From Bacteroidales bacterium UBA755 (GTDB taxonomy: Bacteria; Bacteroidota; Bacteroidia; Bacteroidales; UBA932), in the NCBI GenBank assembly GCA_002297815.1, contig DBKH01000005.1:1-12550 (forward strand): a stretch of DNA of 12,550 nucleotides, given 5' to 3'. A program made the position numbers and the translations under genes. The notes below the pieces were generated by a model that saw only the letters and a list, made by a program, of their open reading frames with translations, did not search any database and was not told the DNA's origin. Within the stretch, counting starts at the first letter, position 1. Every line of letters starts with the position of its first letter. Positions 1 through 7,559 of the stretch are shown here, piece after piece.

Positions 1-572
1 CCAAGGAGCATGGAGATAATCATGTATATTCCTGACTCTGAAATGGTTTCATTACCTTCGTCATCCATGGTATATTCAGTCACCTTGACATCGGCCTTGA
101 CCTCATCCATGATCTGCGAGAGGTTGTCGATGCCGTACTGCTGCACACGGTACTCCTCGACAGCGTCATTGGCCTTGTCAGCGAGCCCAGTGGTAAACTC
201 AACCCCCAGAGGATCTTTTGAATATGTCTGCACGGAGACCGTCTTCTTGGCCGAATCCAAAGGGGACACAACCACCAGGACATCCTTCCCGTACTCCGAA
301 AGACGGGCTTTCACCGAGTCTGGATTCTCAGAGGAATAGTCCGTGAACGTGAGCCTGTCCGTGTCCTGAAGATGGCTCATAACGATGCCGGAACGGTCAA
401 CAACAGCGACATCCTGCTTCCTCTCCTTTGTGCCGGCCATGATCACTCCGACCACAATCATAGTGGCCGCGAAAATGATCGGAACAAGAATCGTCGTGAC
501 AAGAAATGACTTTTTCTTGACGCGGGTGAGATATTCCCTCGCTATGACTGTCTTTATTATTCTGAAATTCAT
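1..572 (-). CDS. ABC-2 type exporter permease (NatB-like), C-terminus cut by window edge
   Basis: The frame opens at the ATG complementary to 570-572 and runs off the left edge, so about 190 N-terminal residues are visible. They begin MNFRIIKTVIAREYLTRVKK, a basic cytoplasmic stretch, followed by one strongly hydrophobic segment (about residues 22-46). A long polar, presumably extracytoplasmic, region follows, and a second hydrophobic stretch (IYMIISMLL) starts at the edge. This layout is typical of ABC2_membrane_3 / NatB permeases, in which TM1 is separated from the remaining helices by a large external domain. The start lies 2 bp after the stop of the ATPase gene, and a strong AGGAGG ribosome site overlaps that stop, which supports both this start and translational coupling. 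It should form the membrane part of the exporter with the neighbouring ATPase. The substrate cannot be deduced; Na+ export is the classic NatAB function, but many homologues have other or unknown cargo. Confidence 0.85.
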   Translation of the reverse strand, partial: MNFRIIKTVIAREYLTRVKKKSFLVTTILVPIIFAATMIVVGVIMAGTKERKQDVAVVDRSGIVMSHLQDTDRLTFTDYSSENPDSVKARLSEYGKDVLVVVSPLDSAKKTVSVQTYSKDPLGVEFTTGLADKANDAVEEYRVQQYGIDNLSQIMDEVKADVKVTEYTMDDEGNETISESGIYMIISMLL

Positions 573-574
573 GA

Positions 575-1495
575 CTATGCCTCCTCAGTTACAAGTTTTA
601 TGAATATGTCGTTCATCCTCGGAATCAGTTCCTTGAACGAGTTGACAACGATGTCCTGCGCCAGCAGAGCCGAAAGCGCGTCATTTGAGGATACATTCTC
701 CCCAAGCGTCAGCACAGCGGTGTGGCGGCCGGCATTGTCCTCATCGGAAAGGACTTTGAATATTCCCTCGGTATCCTTCACCTTGTCCTCACCGGTGTAG
801 ACAAGTTCGATGTTGTTGTTGCCGTACTTGTGGCGGATCTCGTTGACTCCCCCGGTGATCACAAGATGGGACTTGTTGATGAGGGCTATGTTGTCGCAGA
901 GTTCCTCGACAGATTCCATGTTGTGGGTCGAAAGGATGATAGTGGCGCCCTCGTCCTTCAAACGAAGGATCTCCTTGCGGATCAGCTCGGCGTTCACCGG
1001 ATCGAAACCGGAGAACGGCTCGTCCAGAATCATCAGGGACGGCTTGTGAACCACTGTCGTGATGAACTGGACCTTCTGGGCCATACCCTTGGACAGTTCC
1101 TCGACTTTCTTCTTCCACCAATCCTGGATTCCGAAACGCACAAACCACTCCTTCAACGCCTTACGGGCGTCAGCAGCGCTCATGCCCTTCAGCTGGGCCA
1201 GATACATGGCCTGGTCTCCGACTTCCATTTTGCGGTAAAGGCCGCGCTCTTCTGGCAGATAGCCTATCTTCTCTACGTCTGACTGGGTTATCGGGCGTCC
1301 GTCAAACAAAACTTCTCCTCCGTTGGGAATAGTTATCCGGTTAATAATGCGGATCAATGTCGTCTTTCCGGCTCCGTTAGGGCCGAGCAGACCGAAGATC
1401 CCGCCTTTCGGGATGTTCACGCTGACTTTGTCTAGCGCTACTTTCTCTCCGAAATTCTTGCAGATGTCCCTGCACTCGATGATGTTCTCGCTCAT
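575..1495 (-). CDS. ABC transporter ATP-binding protein (NatA/YhaQ-like)
   Basis: This 306-residue ABC ATPase powers the adjacent permease. Visible motifs in order are Walker A GPNGAGKT (38-45), a Q-loop region reading IGYLPEERGLY (78-88), signature LSKGM (134-138), Walker B LMILDEP (154-160) with the D-loop following, and the switch histidine in STHNM (H191). The PEERGLY variant, with Glu where many ABC proteins have Gln, is characteristic of the NatA/YhaQ branch. After about residue 215 a C-terminal extension resembles the DUF4162 accessory domain common in these exporters. The gene starts 5 bp after the holA stop and ends 2 bp before the permease start, so it is probably co-transcribed with both. 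No clear Shine-Dalgarno precedes its ATG. Substrate unknown. Confidence 0.93.
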   Translation of the reverse strand: MSENIIECRDICKNFGEKVALDKVSVNIPKGGIFGLLGPNGAGKTTLIRIINRITIPNGGEVLFDGRPITQSDVEKIGYLPEERGLYRKMEVGDQAMYLAQLKGMSAADARKALKEWFVRFGIQDWWKKKVEELSKGMAQKVQFITTVVHKPSLMILDEPFSGFDPVNAELIRKEILRLKDEGATIILSTHNMESVEELCDNIALINKSHLVITGGVNEIRHKYGNNNIELVYTGEDKVKDTEGIFKVLSDEDNAGRHTAVLTLGENVSSNDALSALLAQDIVVNSFKELIPRMNDIFIKLVTEEA

Positions 1496-1500
1496 AAAGG

Positions 1501-2544
1501 TTATATAGATAAAATCTTACTGGTCAATTCAACAAGCAATTCCCCCGGTGTGGCCTCCCCGGCATCTCCGCCTTTGCCTTTGTAGTCATATTCACATAGA
1601 AGGGAGATCACTTCCATCGCCTTGCGGACCGGGTAGTTGGCCACCGCGGTGTCATATTCCTTCCAAAAGTAGGGGTTTACGCCTTGCAGCGCTGCAGCGA
1701 CGGCGGTTTTGTCTGGGAAACGGCTCTTCTCCTTCAAAGCCGCGTATTTAAGGATTCTGGCAAAATGGGTGTACAGTGCGCTTACAGCCATCGGCATGGC
1801 GAATTTTGCGGACTCCCCTATCCTAGCGGCTATTTTCAAGGCCCTTGGGCTATTCTTCGCGGATAGTTCCTTGGTCAACTCAAACACGCTGAATTCCCGA
1901 CTGATGCCCACATTCCGTTCAATGTCAGAGACTGTGATCTGTTTCGTTCCCTCGGGCAGGTTTTTCAGCATCTTGTCGGTCTCTACTGCTATCCGTCCCA
2001 GATTTGTGCCTGCTGATTCTGCCAACAAAGCCGCAGCCTCTGGATCAATGGTCAGTCCCCTGCCGGAGAAATACTGTGCGATCCACGATGGCATCTCGTA
2101 GTCCCTCAGCGCGTTGGACTCGACAACAATCCCGTTTTTGGAAGCCTGCTTGTACAAAGCCTTGCGCTTGTCCGCTGAGGCTCCACGCATCAGAAGCACA
2201 AGAACCGTGGAATCCAAAGGCCTCTCGCAATAGACCGAGAGTTTCTCCAAATCCCGCATCGCCTGAGCGTCCTTCACGACAACCAACTGCCTTTCGGCCA
2301 TCATCGGAAAGCGTCTCGCGGCAGTGATGACCGTGTCCGCATCCACGTCCGAGCCATAGCAGATCGTCTCGTTGAAATCCCTCGAAGCCTCGTCAAGAGC
2401 ATTCTCAACGACTGCGTCGCAAACCATGTCTGTATAGTACGGTTCGTCCCCCATCAGAAGATAGACGGGGGCGAACTGCCCTGACTTGACAGCAGCGATT
2501 ATCTCACGGCACTGACTGCCGACATTGACTGTTCCCTTAGCCAT
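1501..2544 (-). CDS. holA: DNA polymerase III subunit delta
   Basis: The 347-residue product matches the delta subunit of the replicative clamp loader, which opens the beta sliding clamp and loads it on primed DNA in the cytoplasm. Recognisable parts are the N-terminal PVYLLMGDEPYYTD motif (about residues 26-39), the AAA-like region containing RRFPMMAERQLVVVKDAQ (about 77-94), the central segment with LAESAGTNLGRIAVETDKM (about 188-206), and a helical C-terminal collar domain. Length is normal for the family. It starts 11 bp downstream of the GH3 gene and is followed 5 bp later by the ABC ATPase gene, so it sits inside the same tightly packed unit. The assignment is by family pattern; the delta family is divergent, but the N-terminal motif and overall layout are characteristic. 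Confidence 0.92.
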   Translation of the reverse strand: MAKGTVNVGSQCREIIAAVKSGQFAPVYLLMGDEPYYTDMVCDAVVENALDEASRDFNETICYGSDVDADTVITAARRFPMMAERQLVVVKDAQAMRDLEKLSVYCERPLDSTVLVLLMRGASADKRKALYKQASKNGIVVESNALRDYEMPSWIAQYFSGRGLTIDPEAAALLAESAGTNLGRIAVETDKMLKNLPEGTKQITVSDIERNVGISREFSVFELTKELSAKNSPRALKIAARIGESAKFAMPMAVSALYTHFARILKYAALKEKSRFPDKTAVAAALQGVNPYFWKEYDTAVANYPVRKAMEVISLLCEYDYKGKGGDAGEATPGELLVELTSKILSI

Positions 2545-2555
2545 TCAAGGCCGCG

Positions 2556-4823
2556 TTAGTATTTGAAATCAACTGTTTTGCGAATATCCTCGGACGAAGC
2601 TCCCACAAGAATCCTATAGTTGCCTTTCTCAGCCACCCAATCGTGCTTCTGGGCATCGAAATAGCTGATGGCCGCCTTGTCCAAGGTGACTTGCACCTCA
2701 CCGGACTTACCAGGCTCAAGGAATATCTTGCCGAAGCCTTTGAGTTCCTTTACCGGACGCTCGACAGAGCTTTCAGGAGCACTGACATAGACCTGAACGA
2801 TCTCCGCACCAGCCACAGAGCCTGTGTTCTTCACAGGAACGGTGACTGTCAGCCCCTTGTCAATCGAGCCGGATGTCTTAGGGTCGCCATATTCAAATGT
2901 TGTGTAGCTAAGTCCGTAGCCGAACGGGAATGTCGGCTTGATGGCACTATGCTCGAACCAGCGGTAACCCACGAATATTCCCTCTGTGTAGGTCTCATCG
3001 TAGATGGTCTTGTCCTGGATTCCCATCTTGACTGTCTCCTTACGAGGGATTCCAGGGTACTGAATCTCGCTCTGAACCGGATAGTCCGCCAAAGTTGCTC
3101 CTATCGTGAACGGTAGTTTTCCGGAAGGAGTGACATCTCCAGAAAGCACATCGGCAAGAGAGTGTCCTGCCTCGCTTCCAAGGTACCAGTCCTGAACTAT
3201 CGCAGGCACCTTGCTGACCCACGGCATCGCCACTGCGTTTCCTGAGATATTCACAACTACTAGTTTCTGATTAGCAGCAGCAAGAGCCTCAATGACAGTG
3301 TCCTGTGAATATGGCAGTTCGTAGCTTTCCCTGTCTTCGCCCTCGGCATCCTGGTGTTCACTCTTGTTAAGGCCTCCTATAAAGATCACATAGTCAGCAT
3401 CTTTGGCAGCGGCCACCGCGTCAGCGATCAGTTTTTCAGCCGAACGGCTCTCGCTGAGGTCCTGACCTGTTGTGACACCGTTGTACTGACCACCGATGTC
3501 TCCGACATAGCCGCGCTCATAGACAACTTCCGCGTCAGCGAATCTTTCCTGAATGCCCTCCAATGGAGAGACCTCATTCTTAACTTTGAGCGAAGAACTT
3601 CCGCCACCAACAGTCATCATCTTGACAGCGTTCTCGCCAACCACAAGAATCTTTTTCGCATTCTTAATCGGAAGAATGCCACCATCGTTCTTGAGAAGAA
3701 CAATGGATTCAGCGCCAATCTTTCTTGCAGCAGCAATGTGCTCTGGGCTGACGAACGAACCGTAAGGACGATTCTTGTCCATAACTGTCCTGAACATAAG
3801 CTTGAGCACTCTGCGCGCCTTGTTGTCAAGTACATCAGTAGAGTATTTACCCTCTTGAAGACCTTTAAGGTAAGGTCCGGAAAGGTAGTAGTTGGCATAG
3901 GCGTTGGAAGCAGACCAGCTAAGTCCGTTGGTAAAAGTTCCGAACTCCATGTCCAATCCGTTGTTCACAGCCTGATCAGTGTCATGCGTTCCGCCCCAAT
4001 CGCTGATGACAACACCGTCAAATCCCCACTCACCCTTAAGGATGTCATTCAGGGTGTACTGATTCTGGCAGCACCACTGGTTCTTGTAGAGGTTGTAAGC
4101 TCCCATGATTGCCCAAGCCTTTCCTTCAGTGACCGCGGCCTTGAACGCTGGAAGATAGATCTCGTAGAGAGTCCTGTCATCGACTGTCACATTGGTCGTG
4201 AAGCGGTTATGTTCCTGACTGTTCAGCGCAAAATGCTTCACGCAGGCAGCCACACCGTTGCTCTGCACCCCTTGGACGTACGGAACGACCATGCGCCCTG
4301 AGAGGTAAGGGTCCTCGCCCATATATTCAAAACTTCTTCCATTGAGAGGTGTTCTGCAAATGTTCACTCCCGGTCCGAGGAGTACGTCTTTCTTGCGGTA
4401 ACGGGCCTCCTCACCGATGCTCTTGCCGTAAAGGGCCGACATCTCCGTGTTCCATGTAGCAGCCAAGGCCGTCAAAGCCGGGAAGGCCGTACATGAGTCG
4501 TTCGTCCACCCGGCCTGGCTCCATTTGTCCCAAAGTACCTCAGGACGGATTCCATGAGGGCCGTCCGATGTCCAAATCTCAGGGATGCCAAGACGAGGCA
4601 CTCCTGCTGAGCTGAACTTTGACTGGGCGTGAAGGATTGCCACCTTCTCCTCGGTCGTCATTCTTGCGAGAGCATCCTCTACCCTCTCGTCAATTGACCG
4701 TGTCTCATCAAGAAAGACAGGCCCGCCAACCTGAGCGGCCTGTCTTCCTACACCTTTCTGCTGACTGCATGCGGTGACAATGCCAGCCGCTGCTATCAGA
4801 CTTAAAATCAGTTTCAATTTCAT
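2556..4823 (-). CDS. Glycoside hydrolase family 3 beta-glucosidase-type lipoprotein
   Basis: A secreted GH3 enzyme of 755 residues (numbering from the chosen start). A lipoprotein signal peptide ends in a VTAC lipobox with Cys19, so it is probably anchored in the envelope. The N-terminal TIM-barrel domain holds TSDGPHGIR, the KHFALN motif and GVVISDWGG, where Asp275 is the expected nucleophile. The second alpha/beta domain holds DAEGEDRESYELP, where Glu494 in the EGxDR motif is the expected acid/base. A C-terminal fibronectin III-like domain covers about residues 650-750. This is the three-domain layout of BglX-like exo-beta-glucosidases; the exact glycan is unknown and xylosidase activity is possible. 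I chose the ATG at 4823 because it lies 4 bp after the hpf stop and gives a compact 19-residue signal peptide. An upstream in-frame ATG at 4835 would add MHNK and overlap hpf. No SusC/SusD pair is adjacent. Confidence 0.93.
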   Translation of the reverse strand: MKLKLILSLIAAAGIVTACSQQKGVGRQAAQVGGPVFLDETRSIDERVEDALARMTTEEKVAILHAQSKFSSAGVPRLGIPEIWTSDGPHGIRPEVLWDKWSQAGWTNDSCTAFPALTALAATWNTEMSALYGKSIGEEARYRKKDVLLGPGVNICRTPLNGRSFEYMGEDPYLSGRMVVPYVQGVQSNGVAACVKHFALNSQEHNRFTTNVTVDDRTLYEIYLPAFKAAVTEGKAWAIMGAYNLYKNQWCCQNQYTLNDILKGEWGFDGVVISDWGGTHDTDQAVNNGLDMEFGTFTNGLSWSASNAYANYYLSGPYLKGLQEGKYSTDVLDNKARRVLKLMFRTVMDKNRPYGSFVSPEHIAAARKIGAESIVLLKNDGGILPIKNAKKILVVGENAVKMMTVGGGSSSLKVKNEVSPLEGIQERFADAEVVYERGYVGDIGGQYNGVTTGQDLSESRSAEKLIADAVAAAKDADYVIFIGGLNKSEHQDAEGEDRESYELPYSQDTVIEALAAANQKLVVVNISGNAVAMPWVSKVPAIVQDWYLGSEAGHSLADVLSGDVTPSGKLPFTIGATLADYPVQSEIQYPGIPRKETVKMGIQDKTIYDETYTEGIFVGYRWFEHSAIKPTFPFGYGLSYTTFEYGDPKTSGSIDKGLTVTVPVKNTGSVAGAEIVQVYVSAPESSVERPVKELKGFGKIFLEPGKSGEVQVTLDKAAISYFDAQKHDWVAEKGNYRILVGASSEDIRKTVDFKY

Positions 4824-4827
4824 TTTA

Positions 4828-5121
4828 TTATGCATCGAATTTCTTTTCTTTTGTCCTTATGATCTTCTCTTTCATCAGATCGACGGCTGCACTCACGGCA
4901 TCCTCAAACGAAGTCGAATTTCTCTCAATGACAAGATCCTGACCATAAGCCCTAGTCTGAATCCTGACATTTTTGTTGTCCGGCTCCTTGAGCAAAGATA
5001 AAGTCACCTCCATTCCGTCAAGATGGTCGCTGAATCTGGAAAGTTTCGAGACCTTCTTCTCTACATAGTCGAGCAGTTTCTGATCCGCGTCGAACTTCAG
5101 GGATTTTACTCTAATCTCCAT
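4828..5121 (-). CDS. hpf: Ribosome hibernation-promoting factor, short form (HPF/RaiA family)
   Basis: The 97-residue product matches the short HPF/YfiA family: an N-terminal beta strand MEIRVKSLKFDADQ, a helix LLDYVEKKVSKLSRF, strands around MEVTLSLLKEPDNKNVRIQ, and a final helix SFEDAVSAAVDLMKEKIIR ending in a basic KEKKFDA tail. These proteins bind the decoding region of the 30S subunit and silence ribosomes in stationary phase or stress. The long-form C-terminal dimerisation domain is absent. An in-frame ATG at 5160 would add 13 residues, but the ATG at 5121 is preceded by GGAGGTAAAA, one of the few strong ribosome sites here, and begins exactly at the conserved family N-terminus. The start overlaps the end of xerC by 11 bp, so the ribosome site lies inside xerC and coupling is likely. 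Confidence 0.93.
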   Translation of the reverse strand: MEIRVKSLKFDADQKLLDYVEKKVSKLSRFSDHLDGMEVTLSLLKEPDNKNVRIQTRAYGQDLVIERNSTSFEDAVSAAVDLMKEKIIRTKEKKFDA

Positions 5122-6085
5122 TTTTACCTCCGCTTTTTGCCCTTGGATGGGCGTTAACATAAACTTTTTTCAGTTTCTCGATGGTGTTGTGCGTATAGAC
5201 CTGCGTCGCAGCGAGCGAGGAGTGTCCAAGAAGCTCCTTTATCGAGTTAAGATCCGTTCCCTCGTCCAAAAGTTCAGTGGCCAAGGAATGCCTCAACACA
5301 TGTGGAGACTTTCTCCCAGTGATGCTTCCAATCCGCCCAAGCGCTCGCTTGACAGCCCTGTCAATGAAAACCGGATAGAGTTTCAGACCCATGCCGGTGA
5401 CCGCCAGAGGCTCGCTTGCCGTCCTAACGCGACCAACCATCGTTTCAACCGATTGTAAATATAATGAAATTTCTTTACATAGCGAAGGAACTAGCGGAAT
5501 TTCTCTCACTTTGTCTCCTTTTCCACTGACGGTCATCGTCCGCCGCGAAAAATCCACATCACCGATCCTTAGCCCGATCAATTCGGCCCGACGCATCCCG
5601 GTACTGTAAAGCAGCGACACGATGAGCCTCTCCAATCTTCTTGAATATGCTTCCTCGGAGGCCTTGTCCGCTCCCGTGATCAGCGCCAGGTTCTCCTCGG
5701 ATGCATCACATTCCGTCCCTGCAAAATATTCATTCATCGACTCTTCTCTGTAGAAGACAGGCAGCCTCTTTTCGGATTTCGGTTTCGCCACAGTCCGCAC
5801 CGGGTTGGCAGTAAGTTTTTTCTCTTTCATCAAGAATCTGCAAAACCCCGACAGTACTGAAAGATGAAGAGCCACCGTTCTAGGGCTATCACCTTTATTT
5901 TCCATAAGGAATACTTCGTAACTTCTGAGAGTCTGACGATTGAGCGATTCAAGCAACGCCCCGTCGGTCTTCGCCTCCGAGAAATCAGCAAAATCCCTCA
6001 ACGCATCCGAATATATCGCCTGCGTCCTAGCCGAATATCTCCGGATGTCCCTGATGTAAGAAACATATTCTTCTACCAACCCCAT
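5111..6085 (-). CDS. xerC: Tyrosine recombinase of the XerC/XerD type
   Basis: The 324-residue protein has an N-terminal SAM-like DNA-binding domain (about 1-95) and a C-terminal catalytic domain with the full tyrosine-recombinase set: R165 in STGMRRAEL, K189 in SGKGDK, H262 and R265 in PHVLRH, H288 in LLGHSS, and nucleophile Y297 in TQVYTH. It would resolve chromosome dimers at dif at the division septum. The length, slightly above the usual 295-305, includes an insertion around residues 125-148. No integrase-like arm-binding domain, att site or phage gene is visible nearby, which favours a housekeeping Xer role over an element integrase; XerC versus XerD cannot be decided here. It is first in the compact minus-strand run and overlaps hpf by 11 bp. 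Only a weak -7-like match lies upstream (CAAAAGTG, 6102-6109 on the plus strand). Confidence 0.9.
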   Translation of the reverse strand: MGLVEEYVSYIRDIRRYSARTQAIYSDALRDFADFSEAKTDGALLESLNRQTLRSYEVFLMENKGDSPRTVALHLSVLSGFCRFLMKEKKLTANPVRTVAKPKSEKRLPVFYREESMNEYFAGTECDASEENLALITGADKASEEAYSRRLERLIVSLLYSTGMRRAELIGLRIGDVDFSRRTMTVSGKGDKVREIPLVPSLCKEISLYLQSVETMVGRVRTASEPLAVTGMGLKLYPVFIDRAVKRALGRIGSITGRKSPHVLRHSLATELLDEGTDLNSIKELLGHSSLAATQVYTHNTIEKLKKVYVNAHPRAKSGGKNGD

Positions 6086-6172
6086 GAGTCCTAATATTCA
6101 TCAAAAGTGACCGCGCCTACTTTTTCTGGCGTCATTCCGCCCTTTATTTATGCCAAAGAATTCCCAGTCTGA

Positions 6173-6820
6173 TCATTTAACTTTTATCCCTGACGCTTCG
6201 GCCAGCCTCTCGACCGGCTTGTTGCACCATTGGGCGATGACTCCGACAAGAAGGGCAGCAGCGAGGGTTCCTTCGCGGACACCGTGGATTCTTCCGTCAA
6301 GCCAGATGAGCGATGCGATGCAGGCCAGAGCCACAAGCGACACGTCCACAGCGACTTTAGTGATGTCAAAACGGGTCTTGAACGCCTTGCAGATGGCTAG
6401 AACCAATCCCTCGCCCGCCAGTGTCACGACTCCGGCCACAACTTCGAACGCGACCCCAATTCCAACAAGCACAATGCCGACAAAGCACCACACAACCTGC
6501 ATAAGGTAGTTAGGGCAAGGCACATCCGCTATACACCAGCAGGCAAAATCCGTCATGTACCCGAAGACAAAGGCCACCGGGAGCTGCATCAGCTGAACCC
6601 AATCATAATCCTTCCGAAGAAGCGCCATCTGAATCAGAATGAATATGCAGTGCATCACGATCGTAGCCTCCCCCACCGTCAACGGGCACAGCATGCTAGC
6701 CACATAAGGCGGACACGAGATCGGCGAGGTTCCAAGATCCGCCAGAATCGAAAAAGCCACCCCGAACGCCACAATCAGCAGCCCGACACAAAGCATCACA
6801 TATCTCTTGAGTATTTCCAT
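6173..6820 (-). CDS. Integral membrane protein, YczE/YitT-like (DUF6198-type)
   Basis: The 215-residue product is mostly hydrophobic, with five to six predicted membrane segments (roughly 7-27, 49-68, 78-97, 107-128, 154-174 and 184-198). The LADLGTSPIS motif near residues 27-36 and the AGEGLVLAICKAFKTRFDI segment near 135-153 are typical of the YczE/YyaS/YitT group. In that group two similar halves each carry a short loop with a conserved Gly. Transport function is suspected for the family, but substrate and reaction are not established, so no function is assigned. It lies 87 bp upstream of xerC on the same strand and has its own promoter-like sequence (see 6844-6873). Cys is unusually frequent (for example C96, C102, C112 and C144). 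Start chosen: MEILKRYVM, the only reasonable N-terminus before the first membrane segment. Confidence 0.8.
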   Translation of the reverse strand: MEILKRYVMLCVGLLIVAFGVAFSILADLGTSPISCPPYVASMLCPLTVGEATIVMHCIFILIQMALLRKDYDWVQLMQLPVAFVFGYMTDFACWCIADVPCPNYLMQVVWCFVGIVLVGIGVAFEVVAGVVTLAGEGLVLAICKAFKTRFDITKVAVDVSLVALACIASLIWLDGRIHGVREGTLAAALLVGVIAQWCNKPVERLAEASGIKVK

Positions 6821-6843
6821 AACATTTTAAAGTCAAAAGATTA

Positions 6844-6873
6844 CAAATTTACGAATATTATAAGAATCGCAAA
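6844..6873 (-). promoter_or_regulatory. Bacteroidota-type promoter for the YczE-like gene
   Basis: On the minus strand TTTG (6870-6873) is followed after 18 bp by TAAATTTG (6844-6851), matching the Bacteroides -33 TTTG / -7 TAnnTTTG consensus with slightly short spacing. The predicted transcript would start about 10-15 bp upstream of the ATG at 6820. Confidence 0.55.
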
Positions 6874-6889
6874 CTTTTGGGCGCACCGC

Positions 6890-6914
6890 CTTGTTGAACA
6901 TACTAGTTCACAAG
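6890..6914. repeat. Bulged inverted repeat between the YczE-like and Fur-family genes
   Basis: CTTG-T-TGAAC, loop ATACTA, GTTCA-CAAG: nine pairs with one unpaired T at 6894. On the minus strand it lies downstream of the Fur-family gene and just upstream of the YczE promoter. No T-run follows, so an intrinsic terminator is doubtful; a protein-binding site or the remains of a repeat are alternatives. The remaining 6915-6984 stretch shows nothing recognisable. Confidence 0.35.
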
Positions 6915-6984
6915 ATGTTTTACCAGATCGTTCATTAACCTGTCCATCAGCTATTTCGCCATCTATTTTCCTAACCGGCAACCA

Positions 6985-7069
6985 AAGCGTCCGTACGTCA
7001 GGATGGTGTCTCCACGCACCAACGCCGCCAATAGAAGCGTCCGTGCGCCAGAGCTATGCCTCCACGCAC
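6985..7069. repeat. Two imperfect 35-bp direct repeats, 50-bp period
   Basis: Copies at 6985-7019 and 7035-7069 match at 27 of 35 positions. The outer arms are nearly constant (AAGCGTCCGTRCGYCAG on the left, TGYCTCCACGCAC on the right), and mismatches cluster in the five to six central bases. A 15-bp spacer (7020-7034) separates them. In copy 2, CGTGCG (7042-7047) and CGCACG (7065-7070) can pair into a short hairpin; copy 1 pairs less well. The pattern suggests a dispersed intergenic repeat family rather than coding sequence. The copies lie just downstream of the Fur-family gene. Confidence 0.6.
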
Positions 7070-7085
7070 GAGGGCAAGCAGGTAA

Positions 7086-7490
7086 TTATGCTTTGCCGAG
7101 ACAGGAAGGGCAGACTCCCTTGATGAGAACCTGGCACTCTTCCTGACGGTAACCGGCTGGAAGGTCATAATCATACACAGGAGTTTCTTTCAGACAGGTG
7201 ATCGAATGACATACCGTACAATAGAAATGGACGTGGGAATGATGCTCTTCCTCTGTGTTCAAGGCATATTCCACAATGGTCTTGTCTACAACGATGCGGT
7301 GAACGATGCCTGCGTCACAAAGAGTCTGCACCGTCCTGTAGAATGTAATCCTATCATAGATTTCCCCCATTTCCTCCTTGATTTCATCCTCCTTAAGAGG
7401 GACAAGGTGATTCTGAAGGATGTTTATGACCGCAATCCGCTGGGCGCTTTTCTTAAGGCCGCTTCTTTTAAGAATATCGGTAGCATTCAT
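7086..7490 (-). CDS. Fur-family metal-responsive repressor (Fur/Zur type)
   Basis: The 134-residue protein has the Fur layout: an N-terminal winged helix with the recognition-helix segment DRITFYRTVQTL (about 46-57), then a dimerisation and metal domain. C91-x2-C94 and C127-x2-C130 form the expected structural zinc site, and the H83/H84/H86/H88 cluster lies in the hinge region used for regulatory metal. In the cytoplasm such proteins bind a 7-1-7 palindrome when metal-loaded and block transcription. It is divergent from the His/Cys-rich protein and receptor genes, with a fitting palindrome between them at 7560-7574. Context favours Zur-like zinc sensing, but Fur, Mur or peroxide-sensing PerR cannot be excluded by sequence alone. 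A TAAATTTG -7 element lies just upstream, with no good -33 match. Confidence 0.9.
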   Translation of the reverse strand: MNATDILKRSGLKKSAQRIAVINILQNHLVPLKEDEIKEEMGEIYDRITFYRTVQTLCDAGIVHRIVVDKTIVEYALNTEEEHHSHVHFYCTVCHSITCLKETPVYDYDLPAGYRQEECQVLIKGVCPSCLGKA

Positions 7491-7509
7491 TTCAGTTTCA
7501 AAATATTCG

Positions 7510-7517
7510 CAAATTTA
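7510..7517 (-). promoter_or_regulatory. -7 element for the Fur-family gene
   Basis: The minus strand reads TAAATTTG, an exact TAnnTTTG match 20 bp upstream of the ATG at 7490. No convincing TTTG lies 18-21 bp further upstream, so the -33 element is weak or absent. The operator at 7560-7574 is about 43 bp upstream of this box, so autoregulation is possible but less direct than control of the plus-strand gene. Confidence 0.45.
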
Positions 7518-7559
7518 CAGCAAATAAATCATTTTATAAAATTTCTCAATTAAATAATT

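Noticed and set aside
722..1282. Plus-strand open frame (186 codons) opposite the ABC ATPase gene
   Set aside because: The minus-strand frame carries all ABC motifs; the plus-strand product shows no domain and no promoter.
3354..4301. Long plus-strand open frame (315 codons) opposite the GH3 gene
   Set aside because: It is antisense to the strongly conserved GH3 coding sequence with intact catalytic motifs and has no recognisable domain; a shadow of codon bias.
5111..6085. Integrase of a mobile element
   Set aside because: No attachment-site repeats, phage or conjugation genes are visible; the length and the hpf partner fit a chromosomal Xer recombinase.
6985..7069. CRISPR array
   Set aside because: Only two copies, 27/35 identical with a variable centre, a spacer of just 15 bp, and no cas genes.
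6650..7123. Plus-strand open frame (157 codons) covering the gap and repeats
   Set aside because: It runs antisense into the YczE-like gene and the end of the Fur-family gene, and its translated repeats only reflect the DNA direct repeats.
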